DNA of 64,000 nt from Chiridota heheva (taxonomy: Eukaryota > Echinodermata > Holothuroidea > Apodida > Chiridotidae), in assembly GCA_020152595.1 (NCBI GenBank), contig JAIGNY010001633.1:277501-341500 (forward strand). The letters run 5' to 3'. Both the position numbers and the translations under genes were made by a program. Positions 11,612 to 22,830 of this stretch are shown here, one piece after another. The notes under the pieces are model-generated. The model searched no databases and was not told the DNA's origin. It saw only the letters and a program-made list of their open reading frames with translations. The first letter of the stretch is position 1. Each line of letters begins with the position of its first letter.

Positions 11612-12972
11612 CAGTATGAGGTTTGTGGGGTGGACTAATTGCAGTGTGGGATTTGTGGGGCGGACTAGCTGCAATGTGGGGTTTGTGGGGCGGACTAGCT
11701 GCAGTGTGGGGTTTGTGGGGCAGACTAGCTGCAGTGTGGGGTTTGTGGGGCAAAGTAGCTGCAGTGTGGGGTTTGTGGGGCGGACTAGCTGCAGTGTGGG
11801 GTTTGTGGGGCAGACTAGCTGCAATGTGGGGTTTGTGGGGTGGACTAGCTGCAGTGTGGGGCTTGTGGGGCGGACTAGCTGCAGTGTGGGGTTTGTGGGG
11901 TGGACTAGCTGCAGTGTGGGGTTTATGGGGCGAACTAGGTGCAGTGTGGGGCTTGTGGGGCGGACTAGCTGCAGTGTGGGGTTTGTGGGGCAGACTAGCT
12001 GCAGTGTGGGATTTGTGGGGCGGACTAGCTGCAATGCGGGGTTTGTGGGGCGGACTAGCTGCAGTGTTGGGTTTGTGGGGCAGACCAGCTGCAGTGTGGG
12101 GTTTGTGGGGCGGACTAGCTGCAATGTGGGATTTGTGGGGCGGACTAGCTGCAATGTGGGGTTTGTGGGGCGGACTAGCTGCAGTGTGAGATTTGTGGGG
12201 CGGACTAGCTGCAGTGTGGGGTTTGTGGGGCGGACTAGCTGCAGTGTGGGGTTTGTGGGGCAAACTAACTGCAGTGGGGTTTGTGGGGCTGACTAGCTGC
12301 AGTGTGGGATTTGTGGGGTGGACTAGCTGCAGTGTGGGGTTTGTGGGGCGGACTAGCTGCAGTGTGGGGTTTGTGGGGCAGACCAGCTGCAGTGTGGGGT
12401 TTGTGGGGCAGATTAGCTGCAGTGTGGGGTTTGTGGGGCGGACTGGCTGCAGTGTGAGGTTTGTGGGGCAGACTAGCTGCAGTGTGAGGTTTGTGGGGCG
12501 GACTAGCTGTAGTGTGGGGTTTGTGGGGCGAACTAACTGCAGTGTGGGGTTTGTGGGGCGGACTAGCTGCAGTGTGGGGTTTGTGGGGCTGACTAGCTGC
12601 AGTGTGGGATTGTGGGGTGGACTAGCTGCAGTGTGGGGTTTGTGGGGCAGACTAGCTGCAGTGTGGGATCTGTGGGGCAGTCTAGCTGCAGTGTGATATT
12701 TGTGGGGCAGACTAGCTGCAGTGTGGTGTTTGTGGGGCGGACTAGCTGCAGTGTAATGTTTGTGGAGCGACTGGCTGCAGTGTGATGTTTGTGGGGCAGA
12801 CTAGCTGCAGTGTAATGTTTGTGGAGCGGAGTGGCTGCAGTGTGATGTTTGTGGGGCGGACTGGCTGCAGTGTTATGTTTGTGGGGCGGACTGGCTGCAG
12901 TGTGATGTTTGTGGGGCTGACTGGCTGCAGTGTTATGTTTGTGGGGCGGACTGGCTGCAGTGTGAGGTTTGA
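11612..12972. repeat. 30-bp G-rich minisatellite, about 45 copies
   Basis: The period is exactly 30 bases, two per 60-base line. The unit contains GTTTGTGGGGCGGACTAGCT followed by GCAGTGTGGG. From about 12690 a second subtype with TGATGTTTGTGG and GACTGGCTGCAG takes over. As 30 is a multiple of 3 and the unit lacks stops in several frames, long frames arise on both strands (226, 188 and 167 codons on plus; 234, 195 and 127 on minus), with 10-residue periods such as PHKPHTAAS. They have no unique flanking domain and are not supported as genes. Most units contain a CTGCAG palindrome. Confidence 0.97.
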
Positions 12973-13400
12973 ACAAAGGTTATCAATACCATCATGTACT
13001 ATATTCCAAAGAATATTGACATTTTGGCTGAGTACTTCCTAAGTACAGTACATGTTGGTACAGTTATTTTTTACCTATTTGAAAATAAAAAAAATTATAA
13101 TTTTTTTAAATCAGAATAACTTTATTAGACTTATGTATTTTCTTGATCTTTGCATACAATACACACAGACTTTTAAAGAATGTGAGATTGCAACTACACC
13201 TCTAGTCTTGTTTCAGTCATTCTCAGATCTGATAGATATTTATATTTGAATATCCCCCAAACAAAATAGGATTTTGAAACAGCTTTTTACATAATTTTGT
13301 TGCTTTTCTTGATCTCAGTGTTCATATATGATGAACATGCTTGGACCTTTCTTACGTTTTAAGAGAAAATATGTTAATGGGCTCCACACAATATCTGTAA
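12973..13400. other. AT-rich spacer, no gene seen
   Basis: Contains A/T tracts and small frames without motifs. Nothing else was recognised. Confidence 0.4.
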
Positions 13401-13968
13401 TTAAAGGATTAGTTCAGGGGTCCAGCAAGTCTATATTATATGAAAGGGAAATTTAAAAGAAACAAAATGGCGAAGAAAGCATTCAAAAATCTTATTCATT
13501 TAAGAAGATATCTAAGTTTAAAGTTTGGTATCATTTGTGTAGAAATGACTGAAATCGGACTACTTTAACTCAATTCATAGCCTCAGATTCCTCAAATTCG
13601 TTTGTATTCTATCATATTTTGCCCTGCAATTGTGTGGCTTAAAAACCATGGGATATGTGAGAAAAGTAGTAAGACTAAATCTAGGAAGGGTTTATATTAT
13701 ACCACCTGAAGAAAGTTAAAGGAAAATAATCTATATAGTAAAAAATTAAAATAATCTTTCTTTAAAATACATTAACAATTGCTAAGCATGCGAGTATGAC
13801 ATAGTAGACTTACTACATTAGTCATTTCTACACAGATAAGACACAGCTTTAAACTTGAATATCTTCTTAACGGAATAAGATTTTTAAATGCTTCCTTCAC
13901 CATTTGTTTCTTTTGAAGTCCTCTTTCATATAAGCTAGACTTGCTTGACCCCTGAACTTATCCTTTAA
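13401..13968. mobile_element. Family A foldback (MITE-like) element, uninterrupted copy
   Basis: The inverted arms are about 170-180 bases each: left 13401-13570 starting TTAAAGGATTAGTTCAGGGG, right about 13795-13968 ending CCCCTGAACTTATCCTTTAA. Both arms contain the stretch AATCTTATT-CNTT-AAGAAGATATC in opposite orientations. The interior of roughly 220 bases is AT-rich and non-coding. It matches the copy at 7517-8248 reversed, and serves as the empty-site reference for the SINE there. Confidence 0.82.
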
Positions 13969-14139
13969 ATATCATATCCATCTGGGGTATGTATATTGCA
14001 GTGAATGCTGAGTGCAATGGATGATTAATAGATTTTGTTTGTATGACAACACAATAAGTTTTTGGAACAATCGTCTCAGTTATCACTTAGTAATATTTTG
14101 ATATAATAACGTAGACTCTTGTCTCATAGCATAATGTTT
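13969..14139. other. Short spacer
   Basis: Single-copy AT-rich sequence between a foldback element and the ~20-bp array. Nothing was recognised. Confidence 0.4.
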
Positions 14140-15125
14140 TTCTCGTAAGGTTTTTTGTAATATTCTTAAGTTTTTTGTAATATTCCCATGGTTTTTTGGT
14201 AATATTCCCATGGTTTTTGGGTAATATTCCCATGTTTTTTGTAATATTCCCATGGTTTTTGTAAAATTTATGATTTTTATAATATTCCCATGGTTTTTTT
14301 TAATATTCCATGTTTTTTTTGTAATATCCCATGTTTTTGTAATATTCCTATGGTTTTTTTGTATTCCCATATTTTTTGTAATATTCCTATGTTTTTTATA
14401 ATATTCCCATGGTTTTTGTAATATTCCCTTGTTTTTGTAATAATCCCATGTTTTTTGTAATATTCCATGGTTTTTGTAATATTTGTTTTTGTAATATTCC
14501 CATCATTTTTGTAATATTCCTATGGTTTTTGTAATATTTCCATGTTTTTTTGGTTTTTTGTAATAATCCCATGTTTTTGTAATATTCCATGGTTTTCTAT
14601 GGTTTTTTGTAATATTCCCATGGTTTTTGTAATATTCCCATTTTTGTATAATATTCCCATGGCTTTTGATTTTTGTAATATTCCTATGGTTTTTTTTTTC
14701 CATGGTTTTTGTAATATTTCCATGTTTTTTTTGTAATATTTCCATGTTTTTTAATAATATTCCCATGTTTTTGTAATATTCCCTGGTTTTGTAATATTCT
14801 TTTGTAATATTCCTATGGTTTTTTGTAATAATTTCCATGTTTTTTGTAATATTTCCATCATTTTTTGTAATATTCCCATGGTTTTTTGTGTAATATTCCT
14901 ATGGTTTTTGTAATATTCCCATGGTTTTTGTAATATTCCATCATTTTTGTAATATTCCCATGGATTTTTGTAATATTCCTATAATTTTTTTGTAATATTT
15001 CCATGGTTTTTGTAATATTCCCATGGTTTTTGTAATATTCCATGGTAATATTCCATTTTTTGTAATATTCCATGGTTTTTAATAATATTCCCATGGTTTT
15101 TTGTAATATTCCCATGGTTTTTATG
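14140..15125. repeat. About 20-bp minisatellite (AATATTCCCATGG type), about 48 copies
   Basis: The unit reads approximately TAATATTCCCATGGTTTTTG, with length varying from about 17 to 24 because of T-run changes. Copies with ATGTTTTT, CATCATTTTT or CCTATGG are frequent. The strand is strongly T-rich. The minus-strand frames with repeated Ile-Thr-Lys-Asn are by-products. The array ends exactly where the left arm of a family B foldback element begins, and its unit matches that family's outer terminus. Confidence 0.95.
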
Positions 15126-15661
15126 TATTTTTTTATTTGAAACAGCATACTAAGCCAATTTGGTACAAAAATCAGGTTGATTTCGTATTCCTTTCAGGAG
15201 ATATAGATTTTTAAAGATTTCCCAATTGCATTTTAAAGTTTTTGTACAGTATGATGAATTTGTTCTTGATGATGTCATACAGGCAATTCCATTGCAAATG
15301 TTTATATATTTCTTTGAATGTTAATTGGTTGTTTCTGTATAATTAAAAACAATTTTCCAAAAGTTATTAAAGTAGGGTATATTTGGCAATGTATATAAAT
15401 ACCTAACTTTCATCAATTTTTCTTTAGCAGATTTTACTGATATAAAGATGATAGATTTTAATGATGATTTTAATGATGATTTTAAACTTTGTGGGAAGAA
15501 TGTGTTGCTGTGATGTCATACTGAGCCTTTTTTTGTGAACCTTAAAATTTAAATATCTCCTGGTAGGAATAACATATCAACATGATTTGTATACTAAATT
15601 GTTTTTAAAGAATTTCTCTTTCTTATAAAAAGTTACGAAAATTCATGGGAATATTCCTTAA
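15090..15661. mobile_element. Family B foldback (MITE-like) element, left end merged into the array
   Basis: The right arm, read outward, ends with AATTCATGGGAATATTCCTT at 15641-15660. The left arm is recognisable from about 15150: AATTTGGTACAAAAATCAGG and TATTCCTTTCAGGAGATATA pair with ATACAAATCATGTTGATATG and TATTCCTACCAGGAGATATT from the reversed right arm. The outer part of the left arm, expected to read like AATATTCCCATG, is now the last units of the array to its left. The element is non-coding and about 560 bases without the array. Confidence 0.75.
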
Positions 15662-16001
15662 AAAAAAAATGTGAGGTTAACAATCTATGATTCTAAATAT
15701 GACAACTGCAACCTATTCATAAAGAAAGAGCATTTTAACTTATTTACTATTGGGAGATAATAAATAAAACTTATACACTTAAATCATTCTGAAATCAAAA
15801 ATAGCAAAGGAAAAATAATTAAGTTCAAAGGTGAAAGATATGTTTTGATCTAAACCCTATCAAAATGTAACATATTTCATTAAACAAGATTTAAAGAACA
15901 CATTTTCTGTTCATCTACAGAAAATTAATCCACATTGTCTTCACAACGGAAATTGTCACATCTTTTAAAAATAATTTGATAGTTTGCTATGTTTATTTGT
16001 A
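15662..16001. other. AT-rich spacer, no gene seen
   Basis: Single-copy sequence with A tracts and no supported frame. Confidence 0.4.
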
Positions 16002-16740
16002 ATGATTGTCATTATGATTAATTGCCATGACTGAATGATTGGAAAGATGATCGATTGTCATGATGACCAATTGTCATGATGGTCAATTGTTATGATGATC
16101 GATTGTCATGATGATCAATTGTCAAGATGATCGATTGTCAAGATGATTGATTGTCAAGATGATCAATTGTCAAGATGATCAATTGTCATGATGATTGATT
16201 GTCATGATGATCAATTGTCAAGATGATCGATTGTCAAGATGATCAATTGTTATGATGATCGATTGACATGATGATCAATTGTCATGATGATCGATTGTCA
16301 TGATGATCAATTGTCAAGATGATCAATTGTCATGATAATCAATTGTCATGATGATCGATTGTCATGATGATCAATTGTCAAGATGATCAATTGTCAAGAT
16401 GATTGATTGTCAAGATGATAAGTTGTCATGATGATCGATTGACATGATGATCAATTGTCATGATGATCGGTTTTCATGATGATCAATTGTCAAGATGATT
16501 GATTGTCAAAATGATCGATTGTCATGATTGAATGATTGTCAAGATGATTGACTGTCATGATGATCAATTGTCAAGATGATCGATTGTTATGATGATCAAT
16601 TGTCATGATTGAATGATTGTCAAGATTGAATGATTGTCAAGATGATTGATTGTCATGATTGAATGATTGTCAAGATGATCGATTGTCATGATTGAATGAT
16701 TGTCAAGATGATCGATTGTCATGATTGAATGATTGTCGAT
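16002..16740. repeat. 16-bp minisatellite (TGATGATCAATTGTCA type), about 45 copies
   Basis: Units are 16 bases, TGATGATCAATTGTCA with ATCGATTG, AAGATGATTG and TGATTGAATGATTG variants; the last adds a few bases. The unit contains overlapping short palindromes (TGATCA, CAATTG, ATCGAT). Confidence 0.95.
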
Positions 16741-17170
16741 TTATGGGGGTGTGCTTCATTTTAAGTTTTTGTAAGATAAGGCCATTCAATGGGGGCTCAC
16801 AGCAGTCAGCGACAAGAATAGTTAGTCCCATGATCAGAATCTGGATGTTCCACTCATTCACTAAATTTCTGACATTTTTCTATGGGTTTTCTGCCAATTG
16901 TTATGACCATGGGCATGGAGAAAATGAATACTGCCGAAGACTTTTCTGACATTTATTGTTTCTGGGTGGTGATTTGTGTCACACATTCTGTTAAAATTTG
17001 TCACTTTTAATTGAGAATAGAATTTCACATTATTCGACAATGTTATGAAATTTGTTTGTTTGCCTGTGCCACTTAAGGGGCAAATGTACCAATATACATA
17101 CTTCATAGAAGAGAGTGGGGAGCCACCTCCCCAGTAAGGCAGTCCTCAAGGTGCATATGTACATGTACTG
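16741..17170. other. Spacer, no gene seen
   Basis: Two modest frames overlap here (16725-16949 plus; 16861-17106 minus). Neither has a domain I recognise, and they are antisense to each other, so neither is called. Confidence 0.4.
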
Positions 17171-17611
17171 CAGTGGCATAGGAATTGGGGAGGGGGGAAG
17201 GGGCCATAATAAAATCATTGGGGGCCAAGTATCATTATTAGCTCCCCAATAATGAAAGTCTATAATGAATTTATTTTGGAGAGTCAGATTGCATGGCATC
17301 TCTTCTTCACTTCCTACATTTTGTGAAATTGCTTCAATTTTTGTGACATTTGCTTCAACTTTCGTGCAATTTCCTTCATTTTGAGGAAATTTTTTCAATT
17401 TTGAAGAAGTTGTGTTCAATTAATGGGAAACTTTAATCAATTTTCGTGTAATTGTCTGGAAATGTTAGGAAAATGTTGCCAATTTTTACCCCAAATTTCC
17501 AGTAATTTTATGACCCCCTCCCTCCTTACAAATAGTTTTTGACCGTGAAAGAGACCCATATATTTATTTCATAAAATCTGGCACCCCACCCCTCAATGTC
17601 ATACACCACTG
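17171..17611. mobile_element. TIR element, about 441 bp, flanked by TACTG
   Basis: The left end CAGTGGCATAGGAATTGGGG and the right end, on the opposite strand, CAGTGGTGTATGACATTGAG form an imperfect inverted pair followed by G-rich blocks. The bases immediately outside are TACTG on both sides, consistent with a 5-base target duplication. The interior includes a degenerate tandem of about 22-25 bases around 17310-17440 (TTTTGTGAAATTGCTTCAA-like). No transposase is present, so the superfamily is not assigned. Confidence 0.65.
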
Positions 17612-17699
17612 TACTGAACAGGCAGATATTTTCAAAAGAAGACAAAATATTGAAAATATTCAACACAATTAAATATAGTATAGTGCAGGCAGTCTACAA

Positions 17700-18853
17700 G
17701 ATACACAGCAATTGCCGACAACATACCTTCAGGGCACATAGATTCACAGCAATTGCCGACAACATACCTTCAGGGCACACAGATTCATAGCAATTTCCGA
17801 CAACATACCTTCAGGGCACATAGATTCACAGCAATTGCCGACAACATAACCCTCAGGGCACATAGATTCATAGCAATTGCCGACAACATAACCTTCAGGG
17901 CACATAGATTTACAGCAATTGCCGACAACATACCTTCAGGGCAAATAGATTCACAGCAATTGCCATCAACATACCTTCAGGGCACATAGATTCGTAGCAA
18001 TTGCCGACAACACACCTTCAGGGCACATAGATTCACAGCAATTGCCGACAACATACCTTCAGGGTACATAGATTTACAGCAATTGCAGACAACATAACCT
18101 TCAAGGAAAATAGATTCACAGCAATTGCCGACAACATACCTTCAGGGCACATACATTCATAGCAAATGCCGACAACATACCTACAGGGCACATAGATTCA
18201 TAGCAATTGCCGACAACATAACCTTCAGGGCAAATAGATTCATAACAATTGCCGACAACATACCTTCAGGGCACATAGATTCACAGCAATTGCCGACAAC
18301 ATACCTTCAGGGCACATAGATTCACAGCAATTGCCGACAACATACCTTCAGGGCACATAGATTCACAGCAATTGCCGACAACATACCTTCAGGGCACATA
18401 GATTCACAGCAATTGCCGACAACATAACTTTCAGGGCACATAGATTCATAGCAATTGCCGACAACATACCTTCAGGGCACATAGATTCATAGCAATTGTC
18501 GACAACATACCTTCAGGGCAAATAGATTCACAGCAATTGCCGACAACATAACCTTCATGGCACATAGATTCCTAGCAATTGCCGACAACATACCTTCAGG
18601 GCACATAGATTCACAGCAGTTGCCAACAACATAACCCTCAGGGCACATAGATTCACAGCAATTGCCGTCAACATACCTTCAGAGCACATAGATTCACAGC
18701 AATTGCCGACAACATAACTTTCAGGGCACATAGATTCATAGCAATTGCCGACAACATACCTCCAGGGCACATAGATTCACAGCAATTGCCGACAACATAA
18801 CCTTCAGGGCACATAGATTCACAGCAATTGCCGACAACATACCTTTAGGGCAC
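17700..18853. repeat. 41-bp minisatellite, about 28 copies
   Basis: The spacing is 41 bases (ATTCAC at 18320 and 18361). Landmarks are ATTCACAGCAATTGCCGACA, ACATACCTTC and AGGGCACATAG. Variants include ATTCATAGC, ATAACCTTC and AAATAGATTC. Frames of 64-78 codons on both strands repeat with a 41-residue period and are artefacts. Confidence 0.97.
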
Positions 18854-18929
18854 AACGTTATTCGTTGCTGTCACAATTCAAATTAGTACGACATACTCAA
18901 TTATGAAACAGTAACTCAGAATTTGATTC

Positions 18930-19577
18930 TCAGCTGTTGGTGATTTCTGGTATGCATCAATGCTTGCTGATTCAGGTCATCTTCATGTGACAGCTCAACT
19001 GTTGGTGATTTCTGGTGTGCATCAATGCTTGCTGATTCAGGTCATCTTCATGTGACAGCTCAACTGTTGGTGATTTCTGGTATGCATCAATGCTTGCTGA
19101 TTCAGGTCATCTTCATGTGAGAACTCAACTGTTGGTGATTCTGGTGTGCATCAATGCTTGCTGATTCAGGTCATCATCATAAGACAGCTCAACTGTTGGT
19201 GATTTCTGGTGTGCATCAATGCTTGCTGATTCAGGTCATCTTCATGTGACAGCTCAACTGTTGGTGATTTCTGGTGTGCATCAATGCTTGCTGATTCAGG
19301 TCATCTTCATGTGACAGCTCAACTGCTGGTGATTTCTGGTGTGCATCAATGCTTGCTGATTCAGGTCATCTTCATGTGACAGCTCAACTGTTGGTGATTT
19401 CTGGTGTGCATCAATGCTTGCTGATTGAGGTCATCTTCATGCGACAGCTCAACTGTTGGTGATTTCTGGTGTGCATCAATGCTTGCTGATTCAGGTCATC
19501 TTCATGTGACAGCTCAACTGTTGGTGATTTCTGGTGTGCATCAATGCTTGCTGATTCAGGTCATCTTCATGTGACAC
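18930..19577. repeat. 65-bp minisatellite, 10 copies
   Basis: The spacing is 65 bases (GATTTCTGGT at 19201 and 19266). The unit includes TCAACTGTTGGTGATTTCTG, GCATCAATGCTTGCTGATTC and AGGTCATCTTCATGTGACAG. Copies are very similar, with one carrying ATCATCATAAGACAG, so this array is recent. It stops about 15 bases before the 3' end of a minus-strand LINE. Confidence 0.96.
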
Positions 19578-19589
19578 TTCATTTTGTTT

Positions 19590-20400
19590 GTTCCTTTGAT
19601 TGATGAGGGCTTAACGGTATCACGACAATGAGGGTCAAATTGTGCCTGAGAGGTTAGATCATTCTAGAGGTAGAAAGGAAAGAAAACAGGGGGAGATTGA
19701 CAGACATACGAGAACCAAAAGTCAGAAAGCTGGGATCAAGAGCAAAGGTGCACGGGTGAAAAAAACAAAGCAGAGAAAGGGGGGTGGGAGAGGAGGACTA
19801 AATATGGTTTTAGGTTTCCAGAGGGTTTTTCTGAAGAACTCGGTAATTGAGTTCTGGGGAGCGAGGGAAGCTCTGGGAAGGATGTACAGGGGGCAAGCAA
19901 GGAGAACATGATGGACTGTGAGCGTACAATGACAATTGTTGCAGAGGGGTTGGGGTGGGGGCAATAAGAAGGTGGGAGTGAGTGAGGTGGATGTGACCTA
20001 TTCTAAGACGGGTAACATGAACGTTGTCGTCACTAGAGAGGTTATGGATGGTGCGTTTTATCTGAATGGTGGGCTGGATGACATGGAGTTTGTTATCAAT
20101 TTGGGAGTCCCATGAGTTTTGCCAGCAGTTACGAACAAGGGAAGCGATAATAAGTTTGATGTCAAAAAGGGTTTGGGGAAATGTGGTAGGGGGGAGGTTG
20201 AGGGCAAGCTTAGCGGCTGCACCAGCCCTGTCATTGCCAGGGATGCCAACATGGCCGGGTATCCAGAGGAAAAAAATACTTTTCCTGCAGAAGGTGGGCG
20301 AAAGGAGTTTTCAGAGGAGGTGGGATGTGGAGTTATCCAATTTAAGATTAAGTAAAGAAGTAAGAACAGCGTTGGAGTTGGTTCATTCTGATCACATCAA
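19590..20400 (-). pseudogene. Non-LTR retrotransposon 3' part: RNase H domain and C-terminal zinc knuckle, decayed
   Basis: On the minus strand, 20230-20265 encodes WIPGHVGIPGND, the conserved late motif of the RNase H domain in RNase H-bearing LINEs (I/Jockey-like groups), followed by AGAAAKLAL. Further on, TRLRIGHIHLTHSHLL matches the usual linker. A shifted frame then gives a CxxC...HH...C knuckle (about 19893-19943) with the LTVxH and CPLY context typical of these tails. One in-frame TGA lies before the WIPGH motif and one frameshift before the knuckle, so it is inactive. The 3' end around 19600 has TAAGCCCTCATCAATCAAAG on the coding strand, a typical LINE 3' end. RT and endonuclease are missing, so it is 5'-truncated. 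Confidence 0.85.
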
Positions 20401-20839
20401 ATACACCAATTGTATCTTTATGTGGCAGAATACACCAAGTGTGCTGTTATTTGCCTAATGCTCTTGCTAAACAGCATTTTTGTCAGAAAAACAATTGTGT
20501 ACTATAATATTAATTTTAATATTGTTTTACCATAATATTGATCGTAATATTGTTTTACCATAATCTATTGATTTGGAAATGCAAACATTCTGAGGTTTTT
20601 TATAACATGCTTTTGAATTGTTTCATGTGGTAAACAAAAAAACACCCACCTAGGACAAACAAAGACAACATAAAATGTTTCCAAAAAGTACTAAGTTTCT
20701 GGAATTGACAATTACTCGGCATGTCTTTGTACTGTGACTAAGAGAAAGAAGATTGATTATACAGAATACACACTGACTGCATGGGGAGGGTAACTGCAGG
20801 GCAATGACCTCTTTATAGAACATGCCCTTTAACATTGCT
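20401..20839. other. AT-rich spacer, no gene seen
   Basis: A small local duplication (TAATATTG and TTGTTTTACCATAAT, around 20500-20570) is visible. The 61-codon minus frame at 20650-20835 has no recognisable motif. Confidence 0.4.
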
Positions 20840-21404
20840 TTAAAAGAATCTTCCCATGGAATTTCATTTTAATATATTTGATAGAGGACAATAAAAGAAA
20901 CAGATTGGTGAAAAAACCACGTTAATATCTTATTCCTGTACGAAGTATAACTAATTTTCTTGTCTGTGAAAAGAGATTGTTGGTGAGTCCAAGTCATTAT
21001 GATGTCATCACAGCACTTCTGTACTATTTTTTATGTATTTATTTGAAAATTACTTACGTATTTTTTAAATGATTTGAAAGATTGTTTTCTTCAAAAGAAT
21101 AATGTAGAAATAAAATTTACAATTATGTTTTCTAATCTGTTCTTGTAACTTAATTTGAATTATGAAAAATTGGCAATTAATTTTCAAAGAAATACATAAA
21201 AGATTAGTACAGGAAGTGCTGTCATGACATTATAATGATGATTCAAACTCAGTACAAAAGTCATTTTTATGCAGGTAAGAAAAACCTTTCAAGTTTAATA
21301 ACTTCCTCTAGGAATGAGATATCAGCATGGTTTGTCTACTTATCTGTTGGTTAAATTTGGCTATCAGATACACAAAAAGAATTTCCATGGGAATATTCCT
21401 CTAA
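20840..21404. mobile_element. Family B foldback (MITE-like) element, complete copy
   Basis: The left end reads TTAAAAGAATCTTCCCATGG and the right end, on the opposite strand, TTAGAGGAATATTCCCATGG. Inner blocks also pair, for example TTATTCCTGTACGAAG on the left with the reversed CTCTAGGAATGAGATATCAG on the right. The interior is AT-rich, with ATGATGTCATCACAGC and a second GTCATGACATT motif. It is non-coding. The end sequence gives the reference for the terminus seeding the 14.1-15.1 kb array. Confidence 0.75.
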
Positions 21405-22690
21405 GCTTGACTTGAGCCATGCACTTTTAAGAAGTCATGATTTCATTCAGATTGGACGTATTACAGTGCTAGGCGAGAACGAATGTGTCATGCCATTCCC
21501 CGCAAAACACGGTTTACGCCGTCCATGGAGTATAACCGCGATCTAATTAACTATTGTTAAGAATGCGGGGAAATCGCGATCAATAACCAGCTTAAGTTGT
21601 CCACTTCAAGTACAGTTTATCCGTAGTTACAAACCAGAAAAATCCATTTAATGTTTTGCGGGGGCAATGAGATCAATTATTTTGTGATTGAGTTTAATCC
21701 CCGAGGTTTGCTGTGGCTTCACGCACACAAAAGATTTACAAGGATCTTTGACTGTGATTAAAGACTTGGGCCCTATGTCAGTTCTAAAATCTCAACAGGT
21801 CTGAGATTTGTCATAGACACCTAGCCCATATTATGTGTGTGCATTGCAACTACCTTTCTTTTATATCTACAAGCAATCATTATCTTTTTCCACAGGTTCG
21901 TGAATCCATGATAAACAAAGAAAAAGAAATAAAAATATTGCCTCAGTGTTCTTTTTATATTTGAAAAATGAAGAAGAATAAAAAACATTCGGTATGCTTT
22001 TTTCTTATACCATTACCAGCCCATCCAGCATTTACAATCAAGCATTTGCTGAAAATAAATAACAAATCCCCAAAGAAATAATGATTAATTCAAGTTTACC
22101 CACTCAATAAATACCTTCCAAATCCTGATGTATTTGACTTCTTCTAAGGAATGTGTCTTCCATATTAATATCACTTTGAAGTCAGGCTTAAAAAACACAA
22201 GAACTATCGGCCTACAAACTTGTCATTTCCCTGCTCATCGCAGCGTAACTATACACACAACTTAACACTAAATAAAAACCCAGGTCCCTATCTATCCAAA
22301 ATCCATGTCAAAACACTGCTGTGTGTATTTTTCGTTTGACCTGTTGGGTGGTGAAATTTGTTATCTCCCCCCGAGCCTGTAAATGCGCATGTTCAGATTC
22401 CTTGGTCCGACCCATTTTCCTTTTATGGTCACATTTACCCTTGTTGACTTTTCTCGTACGTACATAAACATGCAAGGACCTTGGACAACTTATCACAATG
22501 CATCGTTGGGCGTTGATGTAAATAAGTCCCTCGGTGTTCCGAAAATATCCTTGTATACCGAACCCTTTCCGTACAATTTATTTTGAATGTTTTTGCAAAA
22601 AGAAAAAAAAAGTATAATTACAGACTTTTTTTTGCTCTTTTGACGTTTGATGAAATTTATTCTTACTGTATCAAAATCAAAGCACAAAAC
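21405..22690. other. Spacer of about 1.3 kb, no gene supported
   Basis: Slightly GC-richer around 21470-21760, with several CG dinucleotides (GAATGCGGGGAAATCGCGAT). It might be an old element or a regulatory stretch. No frame longer than about 70 codons is convincing, and I see no exon-like block with splice sites that I would defend. Confidence 0.4.
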
Positions 22691-22830
22691 GCTCGACTTG
22701 TTGGCGTGGGGTCCAGGGGCCTGCATAAGGGCCCCTAGTGGGGTCCAGAGCAAAGCTCAAGTAGGGGTCAAAGGGGAGAATCCCCCAGAAGCTCTCGCAA
22801 ATTGACATTTCAAGGGCAAAAAAGTATGTC
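22691..22830. mobile_element. Fragment of dispersed GC-rich repeat
   Basis: The stretch GGGGTCCAGGGGCCTGCAT, GGGCCCCTAGTGGGGTCC and GAATCCCCCAGAAGCTC resembles the reversed 'cttccgggg...tttgcccctggacccc' blocks at 31.0-32.2 kb. It is therefore likely a transposon remnant. The ends were not found. Confidence 0.45.

Noticed and set aside
11559-12976. Apparent His/Pro/Ala-rich or Gly/Trp-rich repeat proteins
   Set aside because: Several frames on both strands of the same 30-bp array are open at once. No flanking exon or domain.
20066-20458. 130-codon plus-strand frame
   Set aside because: It lies antisense to the LINE RNase H domain, which has recognisable motifs on the minus strand.
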